A stretch of DNA of 8,126 bases from an uncultured Carnobacterium sp. (GTDB lineage: Bacteria > Bacillota > Bacilli > Lactobacillales > Aerococcaceae): assembly GCA_937923125.1 (NCBI GenBank), contig CALALK010000232.1:1-8126 (forward strand), given 5' to 3'. Below the pieces are notes generated by a model. It worked only from the letters and a program-made list of their open reading frames with translations, did no database searches and had not been told where the DNA came from. The number at the start of each line of letters is the position of its first letter. Within the stretch, counting starts at the first letter, position 1. This document shows positions 1-5,676 of the stretch, one piece after another. The position numbers were made by a program, and so were the translations under genes.

Positions 1-54
1 GGAAACGCACGCCATTTCTGCGAGGTCGAGTTCAACTTCAACAGGCAGAAAGAC
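1..54. other. Left-edge stretch without an assignable gene
   Basis: No gene can be assigned here with confidence. On the plus strand one frame is open from the edge to a TGA at 71-73 and another to a TAA at 88-90, so the 3' tail of a rightward gene could end here. Both stops fall inside or beyond the terminator hairpin at 55-82, however, and neither peptide is recognisable. The stretch contains two short matches (27-37 and 43-55) to the complement of the 5412-5680 intergenic region, described under findings. Confidence 0.3.
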
Positions 55-82
55 AAAAGAGCTCACACAGTGAGCTCTTTTT
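55..82 (+). terminator. Rho-independent terminator for a rightward transcript entering from the left
   Basis: Arms AGAGCTCAC (58-66) and GTGAGCTCT (70-78) pair perfectly around a 3-nt ACA loop. The stem is extended by A (55-57) against T (79-81) and followed by a T-rich tail (79-82, then CCTTTT). The layout suits an intrinsic terminator for a gene to the left of the window, and the A-run gives it some capacity on the other strand. Confidence 0.75.
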
Positions 83-98
83 CCTTTTAACTATAAAG

Positions 99-125
99 AA
101 AACTCCTCCAGATGGAGGAGTTTTT
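99..125. terminator. Bidirectional terminator downstream of spxH
   Basis: CTCCTCCA (103-110) pairs with TGGAGGAG (113-120), extended by four A-T pairs (99-102 with 121-124). It has a T-run on the plus strand and TTTTCTTT on the minus strand. It begins 5 nt beyond the spxH stop codon at 131-133, so its main job is probably to end the leftward spxH transcript, while also blocking read-through from the left. Confidence 0.85.
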
Positions 126-130
126 GTATG

Positions 131-826
131 TTAACGATTCATATTCACGACTTTTGCTAAGTTGTGGCGTGAGCGAACTTCAACCAGTCGTTTGACTTCT
201 GGACATTCAGGAAGAGGCTCGCCATTACAAATTTCACTAATGGTATCAGCCGTAATACTGTTGGCCAGTAAGATTCCGTATGAATGATTTGAATTATCGA
301 AGATGACAAGCGAAGGAGTGTGCGTTACATTCATCTCTTGTGCGATTTGTAAGTCACGGTCATACGCTGTTTTCACAGCAGGACTAGCTTTATCTTCGTA
401 AAACATTTTTTTATCAATTTCAATATTATCTAAAATTTCATCTAACAATTCTTTGTTATAACTACGATTGTGATGATGAATTTGGTGTTGCAACTCAAAT
501 AAGAATTGACGACCAGGACGTTTTCCTTGTAAGAGGGCAGCTTTATACGAAAGAGCTGCATCATATATTTTTGTATAGATTTCGTTTCTTAAATCTAAAT
601 CCGTTTCATCGAGCTTTTGGTTTTTCATATATTGATTAACCGTTTGTAAATTATGAAACGTTACGAATTGGTAATGTACCTTAAACTCAGAATTGCGAAC
701 AAATTTTAATAGTTCGTTTTCACAGCGATAACAATATGATCCCAATGGATTCACGAATAAATATAATTCGAAAATCTTTTCGTGTGAAGTGTGTTCTGAT
801 AGATTTTTTGTTTTTGAAGTACTCAA
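131..826 (-). CDS. spxH: SpxH (YjbH) family ClpXP adaptor, DsbA-like fold
   Basis: Cytoplasmic thioredoxin/DsbA-fold protein of the YjbH family. In Bacillus and Staphylococcus this family binds the redox regulator Spx and presents it to ClpXP for degradation. The sequence shows a Cys-Tyr-Arg-Cys motif at residues 32-35 after the first beta strand (NPLGSYCYRC), a helical insert from about 55 to 150, and a Thr-Pro pair at 170-171 (THTPSLVIF) that fits the cis-proline loop. At 231 residues it is shorter than the roughly 270-300 I recall for Bacillus and Staphylococcus. The start is TTG (826-824), preceded by AGGGGTG at 834-840; no ATG is available until deep inside the fold. It has its own promoter at 866-893 and lies downstream of yjbK on the same strand, as in many Firmicutes. 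The YjbH assignment rests on motif and neighbourhood; a generic DsbA-family protein is the alternative. Confidence 0.85.
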   Translation of the reverse strand: MSTSKTKNLSEHTSHEKIFELYLFVNPLGSYCYRCENELLKFVRNSEFKVHYQFVTFHNLQTVNQYMKNQKLDETDLDLRNEIYTKIYDAALSYKAALLQGKRPGRQFLFELQHQIHHHNRSYNKELLDEILDNIEIDKKMFYEDKASPAVKTAYDRDLQIAQEMNVTHTPSLVIFDNSNHSYGILLANSITADTISEICNGEPLPECPEVKRLVEVRSRHNLAKVVNMNR

Positions 827-865
827 AATCCTACACCCCTGTTCCCTAACTAACTTTGTAATATC

Positions 866-893
866 ATTGTAACATAATTTGTTGAAATGTCAG
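866..893 (-). promoter_or_regulatory. Promoter of spxH, SigA type with extended -10
   Basis: On the minus strand there is CTGACA (-35, 888-893), a 16-bp spacer and TACAAT (-10, 866-871). The -10 is preceded by TG one base upstream (TGTTACAAT), which makes it an extended -10. Transcription would begin near 857-860, leaving a leader of about 30 nt before the TTG start. I saw no separate regulator site. Confidence 0.7.
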
Positions 894-923
894 AATAATA
901 TGCACAACGCGTGACGTTTGTAC

Positions 924-1502
924 TCATCTTGTGGACAATGCTCGTTTAATTTTACTTTCTGCTTGGCGTCGTTCAATTTTGTATTTCTCTAAAATGCCTA
1001 AAAATACCGGTTCGCCAAGTTCGAGACTACGAACTTCCATTTCCATCTCATAGTCTACCTTGCCGTTATAGTGACTCTCATCGAGAACAAGCCACTCATT
1101 TTCGGAAAGGGCACCTTCCAATCGATGCGTTGTAAGAAGCGCCGTTTGATTCACGGTTTGAAGTGTAATGCCTTTATTTTCCAATGCTTCTTGAAGGGAC
1201 GTTGGAAGCGTGAATTGTTTGTCGTGATTATACGCATTCAGAATGTCTACCGGAAGGACTTCGGTATACTCAAGAACCTCTAAGCTACTTTGAGGAATCT
1301 TTAGCGTGATTTCGCCGGTTTCTTTTCCTTCGACAATGCGAATGCGAAGGGCCATTTTATGTTGTTGGAGGAGACCTTCGTAGTCGTAGTAACTATTTGT
1401 CTGCGTGACGTCCTTTGTAAAGACTGATTGATAGTCGCCCGCAATCGCCTCGTATTGCTCTTTTGTCAGTAAGTTTTTAAACTCTTTTTCAATTTCTGGC
1501 AT
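924..1502 (-). CDS. yjbK: CYTH-domain protein, YjbK family (predicted triphosphate hydrolase)
   Basis: CYTH/triphosphate-tunnel family protein, 192 residues, close to the usual length for Firmicute YjbK. The family binds triphosphate groups in a beta-barrel tunnel with divalent metal; related members hydrolyse tripolyphosphate or make cyclic AMP, but the substrate of this branch is not certain. Visible hallmarks are the N-terminal ExExK signature (E5, E7, K9), basic residues in LRIR (52-55) and LKIP (67-70), the acidic run near 151-156 (YEMEME), and the C-terminal SKIKRAL. It is a soluble cytoplasmic protein with no signal or membrane segment. The ATG at 1502-1500 has an excellent ribosome site (AAAGGAGG, 7 nt upstream). 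It is divergent from relQ and upstream of spxH, the order seen in related Firmicutes. No strong terminator separates it from spxH, so some read-through into spxH is possible. Confidence 0.88.
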   Translation of the reverse strand: MPEIEKEFKNLLTKEQYEAIAGDYQSVFTKDVTQTNSYYDYEGLLQQHKMALRIRIVEGKETGEITLKIPQSSLEVLEYTEVLPVDILNAYNHDKQFTLPTSLQEALENKGITLQTVNQTALLTTHRLEGALSENEWLVLDESHYNGKVDYEMEMEVRSLELGEPVFLGILEKYKIERRQAESKIKRALSTR

Positions 1503-1525
1503 ATCCGTTCCTCCTTTAGTGTTCT

Positions 1526-1554
1526 ATTGTAGCTCATTTTATGACAGATTTGAA
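1526..1554 (-). promoter_or_regulatory. Promoter of yjbK
   Basis: On the minus strand there is TTCAAA (-35, 1549-1554), a 17-bp spacer and TACAAT (-10, 1526-1531), which would start transcription about 15-20 nt before the ribosome site. The -35 matches 4 of 6 consensus positions. It lies back to back with the relQ promoter. Confidence 0.6.
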
Positions 1555-1592
1555 AAAAATCGCCTTAATTTGTCATGATTCCCCATAAAATA

Positions 1593-1601
1593 TGGTATGA
1601 T
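1593..1601 (+). promoter_or_regulatory. Extended -10 promoter of the relQ operon
   Basis: TGGTATGAT contains an extended -10 (TG at 1593-1594, TATGAT at 1596-1601). No good -35 is found at 16-18 bp; a TTGTCA at 1570-1575 sits 20 bp upstream, which is too far for a normal spacer. The predicted start near 1608 leaves a leader of about 27 nt, too short for a riboswitch. Confidence 0.6.
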
Positions 1602-1634
1602 AGAGAACGGAAATGAAAAAAAGTAGGTGAAAAT

Positions 1635-2309
1635 ATGGAAACATGGGAAACACCCCTTGTAGAAGACTGGGAAGCCTTTCTAGCTCCGTATTATCAAGCA
1701 ATAGAGGAATTAAAAATTAAATTAAAGGGAATTAGACGTCAGTATCGTCAGGAAGGAAAGCATGCACCGATTGAATTTATCACGGGCCGTGTGAAGACTC
1801 CAGAGAGTATTGTAGAAAAGATGCAAGTTCGTAATATTCCTAGAGAAGAATTCCTTGAAGGTGTACAAGATATAGCAGGGCTTCGCATTATGTGTCAGTT
1901 CGTGGATGATATTTATGAAGTGGTTCGCTTGATTCGTCAGCGAAATGACTTTGATATCGTAATTGAACGTGACTATATTCAAAATAAAAAAGCGAGTGGC
2001 TATCGTTCGTACCATATTGTATTGGAATATCCAGTGCAACGAATCGAAGGAGAAGAAAAAATCCTTGTGGAAATTCAAATTCGTACGCTAGCGATGAATT
2101 TCTGGGCAACGATTGAGCACTCATTAAACTATAAATATAAAGGGGAATTCCCTGATACGATTCATGAGCGTTTGGAACGTGCTGCAGAAGCGGCGTTCTT
2201 GCTTGATGAAGAGATGTCTCAAATCAGAGAAGAGATTCAAGAAGCGCAATATATTTTTGCGATTAATAAAGAAAATCAGCGTAAACGTAAGAAACGGAGG
2301 GACTCATGA
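1635..2309 (+). CDS. relQ: RelQ small alarmone synthetase (GTP pyrophosphokinase)
   Basis: Stand-alone (p)ppGpp synthetase that transfers pyrophosphate from ATP to GTP or GDP, acting in the cytoplasm as a tetramer in characterised homologues. The 224 residues carry only the RelA/SpoT synthetase domain, without the hydrolase, TGS or ACT domains of long RSH enzymes. Visible signatures are GRVKTPES (51-58), VQDIAGLRI (77-85), the substrate-binding block RDYIQNKKASGYRSYH (112-127) and VEIQIRT (145-151), followed by the FWATIEH helix (156-162). The C-terminal tail is highly basic (KRKKRRDS), as in other YjbM/RelQ proteins. The ATG has a modest ribosome site (TAGGTGA, 1624-1630). It is the first gene of a four-gene operon, and its stop overlaps the nadK start (ATGA). 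RelP, the other small synthetase, is less likely given the nadK neighbour. Confidence 0.95.
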   Translation: METWETPLVEDWEAFLAPYYQAIEELKIKLKGIRRQYRQEGKHAPIEFITGRVKTPESIVEKMQVRNIPREEFLEGVQDIAGLRIMCQFVDDIYEVVRLIRQRNDFDIVIERDYIQNKKASGYRSYHIVLEYPVQRIEGEEKILVEIQIRTLAMNFWATIEHSLNYKYKGEFPDTIHERLERAAEAAFLLDEEMSQIREEIQEAQYIFAINKENQRKRKKRRDS

Positions 2310-3136
2310 TGAAAGTCGGTTTATATGGAAACCAAACAGAAAAAACAAAAGCAGTCATGAATGCCTTCGACCGCTTATGCCAAGAAGGGTGTTTTGAGCG
2401 TGATGACGAGCATCCGGATGTCGTGATTACGGTCGGCGGAGATGGAACGCTTTTAGGGGCTTTTCATCATTACCGCAATCAATTAGACAGTATCCGTTTT
2501 GTGGCGATTCATACAGGTCACTTAGGTTTTTACACGGATTGGCGTGACTTCGAAGTGGATCAATTAATCGAGTCTTTGAAACATGACAAAGGAGAGCATG
2601 TGAGCTATCCATTGCTCGATGTGAATGTGAAGTTCAAAAGTGGAGATGTCATTCGCTATGCCGCTTTGAATGAGGCAACCTTACGTAAAGTGAATGGCAC
2701 GCTTTTATGCGAAGTGTATATTAATGGCGAGTTATTCGAAAACTTCCGTGGAGATGGGCTTTGTGTGGCAACGCCAACTGGATCAACAGGTCTCAGCAAG
2801 TCTCTAGGGGGTGCCGTTGTGCATCCGCGTGCAGAAGTGATGCAGATGACAGAGATGGCGTCGATTAATAATCGTGTGTATCGTACTCTTAGTTCGCCGA
2901 TGATTTTTGCGAAAGATAATGTCTTAACACTACGTCCTGAAAGTAAAGAGGGCATGGTGATGGCGATTGACCATTTAACGTATGATGCTAATGAGATTGA
3001 AGAAATTCAATTACAAATTAGTCATGAGCGCATTTCGTTTGCGGCGTATCGTCATACACCATTCTGGGATCGTGTGGAAGATGCGTTTATCGGTTCGCGT
3101 GAAGTGAACTGTCGCGGAAATGAGGAAGTCCGTTGA
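2306..3136 (+). CDS. nadK: NAD kinase
   Basis: ATP-dependent NAD kinase, making NADP for biosynthesis and redox defence. Family signatures are in order: VGGDGTLL (43-50, catalytic Asp46), the HTGHLGFYTDW loop (69-79), LNEATLR with the NE pair (122-123), and the GDGLCVATPTGSTG block (149-162). The length of 275-276 residues is typical of the Gram-positive type. In ATGATG either ATG can start; the second (2309) sits 8 nt after CGGAGG (2295-2300), against 5 nt for the first, so the protein may begin MKVGLYG. It overlaps relQ and the next gene by 4 bp each, implying translational coupling. Oddity: after TPTGST the usual Ala/Gly-Tyr-Asn is Gly-Leu-Ser, so the Tyr that contacts ligand in studied homologues appears to be Leu163. 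Confidence 0.95.
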   Translation: MMKVGLYGNQTEKTKAVMNAFDRLCQEGCFERDDEHPDVVITVGGDGTLLGAFHHYRNQLDSIRFVAIHTGHLGFYTDWRDFEVDQLIESLKHDKGEHVSYPLLDVNVKFKSGDVIRYAALNEATLRKVNGTLLCEVYINGELFENFRGDGLCVATPTGSTGLSKSLGGAVVHPRAEVMQMTEMASINNRVYRTLSSPMIFAKDNVLTLRPESKEGMVMAIDHLTYDANEIEEIQLQISHERISFAAYRHTPFWDRVEDAFIGSREVNCRGNEEVR

Positions 3137-4026
3137 TTTTAACGTGGAATTACCCATACGAGTATCCGATGATGATGCGGTCCTTCTTGCAAGAAGTGGG
3201 GATTTCAAGAACCTTTCTTGCTCATGTCAAAGCGCATGGAGACTTACTTGTGAATGGTCGTCATGAGATTGTGTTAAAGACGCTCCAACCTGGAGATGTT
3301 CTTACGATGGTGATTCCGCCGTCTGGAGAACATGAGACCGTGATTCCAAGTGAAGTGCCGATTGATATTTTGTATGAGGATGATTATTTACTCATTATCA
3401 ATAAGCCTGTTGGAACGGCTTCGATTCCGTCGAAGTTGCATCCAGACCATTCGATGGCGAATCGTGTGAAAGGATACTATAAGAGACGTGGTTATGCGGA
3501 CCAAATTACGCATGTGGTGACGCGTCTTGACCGTGATACAACGGGAGTGATGATGTTTGCCAAACACCGCGTTGTACATGCGTGGATGGACCAAGCCTTA
3601 CGAGACAAAACCATTGAGAAGAAGTATTTAGCAATTGTGCATGATACAGCAAGGTTAGAAGAGCATGGCATGATTGATGCGCCGATTGGTCGGCATGTTG
3701 GGTCGATTATTAATCGTTGTGTATCAGAAGATGGGAAACCATCGCTAACCGAATATTGGAAGAAAGAAACGCTTGTTGGAGCGAACCTTGTCGAGATTTT
3801 ATTACACACTGGGCGTACGCATCAGATTCGTGTTCATTTCTCATGGCTTGGGGCACCACTTGTGGGAGATGATTTATATGGTGGGGTGAAAGACGAGATT
3901 TTAGACCGTCAAGCCTTGCATTGTCACTCACTCACGTTTATTCATCCAATGACGAAAAAAGAAATTACCGTTGTGGCGCCACTGCCCAAAGATATGGACG
4001 AGTGGATTAAAGCCCACAAGCAATAA
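3133..4026 (+). CDS. RluA-family pseudouridine synthase (YjbO-like)
   Basis: Predicted RNA uridine-to-pseudouridine isomerase of the RluA/RluD family. Residues about 13-60 resemble a small S4-like RNA-binding region (FLQEVGISRTFLAHVKAHGDLLVNG), and the catalytic domain follows from about 75. The catalytic motif is VTRLDRDTTG with Asp133 as nucleophile, preceded by NKPVG (90-94); the C-terminal signature GRTHQIRVHFSWLGAPLVGDDLYGG is intact. The 297 residues are normal for the group. The start is TTG at 3133, overlapping the nadK stop as TTGA, with GAGGAAG (3122-3128) just upstream. The target site in rRNA or tRNA cannot be read from sequence; Firmicutes carry several such paralogues, so I leave the symbol blank. 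It belongs to the relQ operon and is probably translated by coupling with nadK. Confidence 0.9.
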   Translation: MILTWNYPYEYPMMMRSFLQEVGISRTFLAHVKAHGDLLVNGRHEIVLKTLQPGDVLTMVIPPSGEHETVIPSEVPIDILYEDDYLLIINKPVGTASIPSKLHPDHSMANRVKGYYKRRGYADQITHVVTRLDRDTTGVMMFAKHRVVHAWMDQALRDKTIEKKYLAIVHDTARLEEHGMIDAPIGRHVGSIINRCVSEDGKPSLTEYWKKETLVGANLVEILLHTGRTHQIRVHFSWLGAPLVGDDLYGGVKDEILDRQALHCHSLTFIHPMTKKEITVVAPLPKDMDEWIKAHKQ

Positions 4027-4043
4027 AGAGAGGAGAATCACCA

Positions 4044-5411
4044 TTGAGCGAAATCGTATATGAATTTGAAGATATTTTAGAGCAAATTCAACACACCTTG
4101 GCAACGGAAGATAAACAACAGTTCCGTGAGATTTTCTTTGAGAATCATACGTACGACCAGGCGCAAATTTATTTAAGTTTAACGCTGGAAGAACGTAAAT
4201 TAGCCTACCAATTTCTGACTCCTGAAGAAATGGCAATGGTGTTCGAACTACTAGAAGAAGACGTAGAGGATGTTGAAAAATATTTAAGCGAGATGGATGA
4301 AGCCTATGCCTCACGAATGCTTGCGGAAATGTATTCCGACAACGCGGTAGACGTATTGAAGCAAGTGGGGGAAGAAAATGTCCGCACCTACTTACGCTTA
4401 ATGCCGCATAAAACGGCGACAGAACTTCGTCAATTATTAAACTACGATGATGATACTGCAGGGGCGATGATGACAACAGAATTTATCTACGTGCATGAAT
4501 CAGATACATTAAAAACAGCGATGTCAACGGTAAAACGTTTTGCCGAAGACGCTGAAACCATCTACTATGTGTATGTCACTGACGATGAAAATCATTTAAC
4601 AGGGATTCTCACGTTGAAAGACTTAATCGTGAAACCAGACGAAAAACTCGTCAAGGATATCATGATTGACCGTGTCGTAACAGTACACGTGAATGATGCG
4701 CAAGAAGAAGTGGCACAAACGATTAAAGACTACGACTTCCTTGCCATTCCAGTAGTCGACGATACGAATACGCTGGTAGGGATTATCACGGTCGATGATG
4801 CCTTAGACGTTATCGAAGAAGAAGCGACGAGTGACTATTCAGGTCTTGCCGGGGTAAACGTTGATGAAGCGCACCAAGGCGTGTGGGCAGGGATTGTCAA
4901 CCGTCTTCCGGGGATTGTGACGCTTCTCATCATGGGGACTGTGACCGCAGTCCTCTTTAGACATTATGAACCGATAATTCAACAAGCAAGTATTTTTGCC
5001 ATCTTTATTACATTGATTACAGGTACTGCCGGGAATACAGGGACGCAATCACTTGCCGTTGCGATTCGTAAGATTGGTCTTCACGAAGAGGAACAGTCTT
5101 TCTGGAAAGTACTCGTGCAAGAGGGGGCAACAGGCTTTGGTATCGGGTTGATTTCCGGGGGAATGGTATTCGGGATTGTGAGTCTATGGCACGGTAGCAT
5201 CGTTCTTGGTGGTATTATTGGCTTTGCGATGTTTGCTTCGATTTTCGTAGCGGCATTAACAGGGACTTGTATTCCATTTGCGTTGGAGAAATTTAACTTT
5301 GATCCGTCGATTGCCAGTGGACCATTTATTACAACCGTTAACGACTTAACATCCGTTTTGGTTTACTTCACCATTGTTAGTCAATTTATTTCGGTATATT
5401 TAGCAAAATAA
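4044..5411 (+). CDS. mgtE: MgtE-type magnesium transporter
   Basis: Homodimeric Mg2+ channel of the cytoplasmic membrane. Its cytosolic N and CBS domains sense intracellular Mg2+ and close the pore. Full length at 455 residues: acidic superhelical MgtE_N domain (about 10-130), paired CBS domains (about 135-260, with TGILTLKDL and VGIITVDDAL), a connecting helix (about 265-285), then five expected membrane helices from about 288 to 453. Pore signatures are present: GNTGTQS (330-336) and the NDLTS motif (433-437), whose Asp434 corresponds to the selectivity Asp of the Thermus protein. The start is TTG at 4044, with GAGAGGAG at 4028-4035 giving good spacing. It is the last gene of the relQ operon, 17 bp after the synthase, and is followed by a strong terminator. 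There is no M-box riboswitch directly upstream, since the gap is only 17 bp. Confidence 0.96.
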   Translation: MSEIVYEFEDILEQIQHTLATEDKQQFREIFFENHTYDQAQIYLSLTLEERKLAYQFLTPEEMAMVFELLEEDVEDVEKYLSEMDEAYASRMLAEMYSDNAVDVLKQVGEENVRTYLRLMPHKTATELRQLLNYDDDTAGAMMTTEFIYVHESDTLKTAMSTVKRFAEDAETIYYVYVTDDENHLTGILTLKDLIVKPDEKLVKDIMIDRVVTVHVNDAQEEVAQTIKDYDFLAIPVVDDTNTLVGIITVDDALDVIEEEATSDYSGLAGVNVDEAHQGVWAGIVNRLPGIVTLLIMGTVTAVLFRHYEPIIQQASIFAIFITLITGTAGNTGTQSLAVAIRKIGLHEEEQSFWKVLVQEGATGFGIGLISGGMVFGIVSLWHGSIVLGGIIGFAMFASIFVAALTGTCIPFALEKFNFDPSIASGPFITTVNDLTSVLVYFTIVSQFISVYLAK

Positions 5412-5461
5412 AAAACGATAAGGTATATAGACGATTCTGTCTGTAACCTTATCGTTTTTTT
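5410..5461 (+). terminator. Terminator of the relQ-nadK-rlu-mgtE operon
   Basis: ACGATAAGGT (5415-5424) pairs with ACCTTATCGT (5446-5455), extended by A-T pairs at the base. The loop holds a further small AGAC/GTCT stem. It is followed by a T-run (5455-5461). The left arm starts right at the mgtE stop codon. Confidence 0.9.
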
Positions 5462-5548
5462 CTAAGCGCCTTTTTTCGTATCCTGTGGAGTTGAACTCGG
5501 GCTCATACTTTCGCGTTTCTTTCTGATAATTATCCGCATCCACTTCAA
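5462..5548. other. Intergenic spacer left of repeat copy 1
   Basis: No coding region is supported here. There is a possible weak long-range pairing of GTTGAA (5490-5495) with TTCAAC (5544-5549). The segment TGTGGAGTTGAACTCGGGCT (5484-5503) loosely resembles the sequence left of repeat copy 2 (TGCAGTAGTTGAGTCCTG, 7957-7974). The complement of 5482-5499 matches the left edge of the window (27-45). No convincing promoter is seen on either strand. Confidence 0.35.
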
Positions 5549-5611
5549 CGCAGTGGTTTATTGACATTCTTTTCATCACTCGTGATTCAAGAATGTCTAA
5601 TAAACTTTGCG
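5549..5611. repeat. 63-nt hairpin element, copy 1
   Basis: An almost fully self-complementary 63-nt unit. Outer stem CGCA/TGCG (5549-5552 with 5608-5611); small internal loop GTG/TT; long stem GTTTATT (5556-5562) with AATAAAC (5599-5605) and GACATTCTT (5563-5571) with AAGAATGTC (5589-5597), with one bulged T at 5598; asymmetric loop TTC/TC; apical stem ATCAC/GTGAT (5575-5579 with 5582-5586) around a tight TC or CTCG loop. It matches copy 2 (7984-8046) at 61 of 63 positions, and the two differences form a base-pair swap (5566 and 5594). It lies between the mgtE terminator and the bidirectional terminator of the next gene. Not recognised as a named repeat. Confidence 0.85.
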
Positions 5612-5629
5612 GGCGAAAGACTACGAAGC

Positions 5630-5658
5630 AAAAAAGACTCGCACTGCGAGTCTTTTTT
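5630..5658. terminator. Bidirectional terminator of the two-membrane-segment gene at 5677-6681
   Basis: GACTCGC (5636-5642) pairs with GCGAGTC (5646-5652) around ACT, flanked by A6 (5630-5635) and T6 (5653-5658). It functions symmetrically on both strands. It lies 18 nt beyond the minus-strand stop codon at 5677-5679, and 18 nt to the right of the 63-nt element, so a rightward transcript of that element would also end here. Confidence 0.88.
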
Positions 5659-5676
5659 AAGCTTCTGTCTTTCTGC

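Noticed and set aside
2..73. Plus-strand partial coding tail ending in TGA at 71-73
   Set aside because: The stop lies in the right arm of a terminator stem, the peptide is not recognisable, codon choice includes several rare codons, and other frames are equally open.
900..923. Imperfect inverted repeat (ACAACG...CGTTTGT) between yjbK and spxH as a terminator
   Set aside because: The stem is short with a bulge and has no T-run on the minus strand, so it is not convincing as a terminator.
3928..4476. Minus-strand open frame of 182 codons antisense to the RluA-family gene and mgtE
   Set aside because: It is a shadow of two well-supported genes, with a composition unlike a folded protein and no upstream ribosome site of note.
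5561..5589. TTGACA at 5561-5566 inside element copy 1 as a promoter
   Set aside because: No acceptable -10 at 16-18 bp, and in copy 2 the box becomes TTGACT because of the stem change. The sequence is explained by the hairpin.
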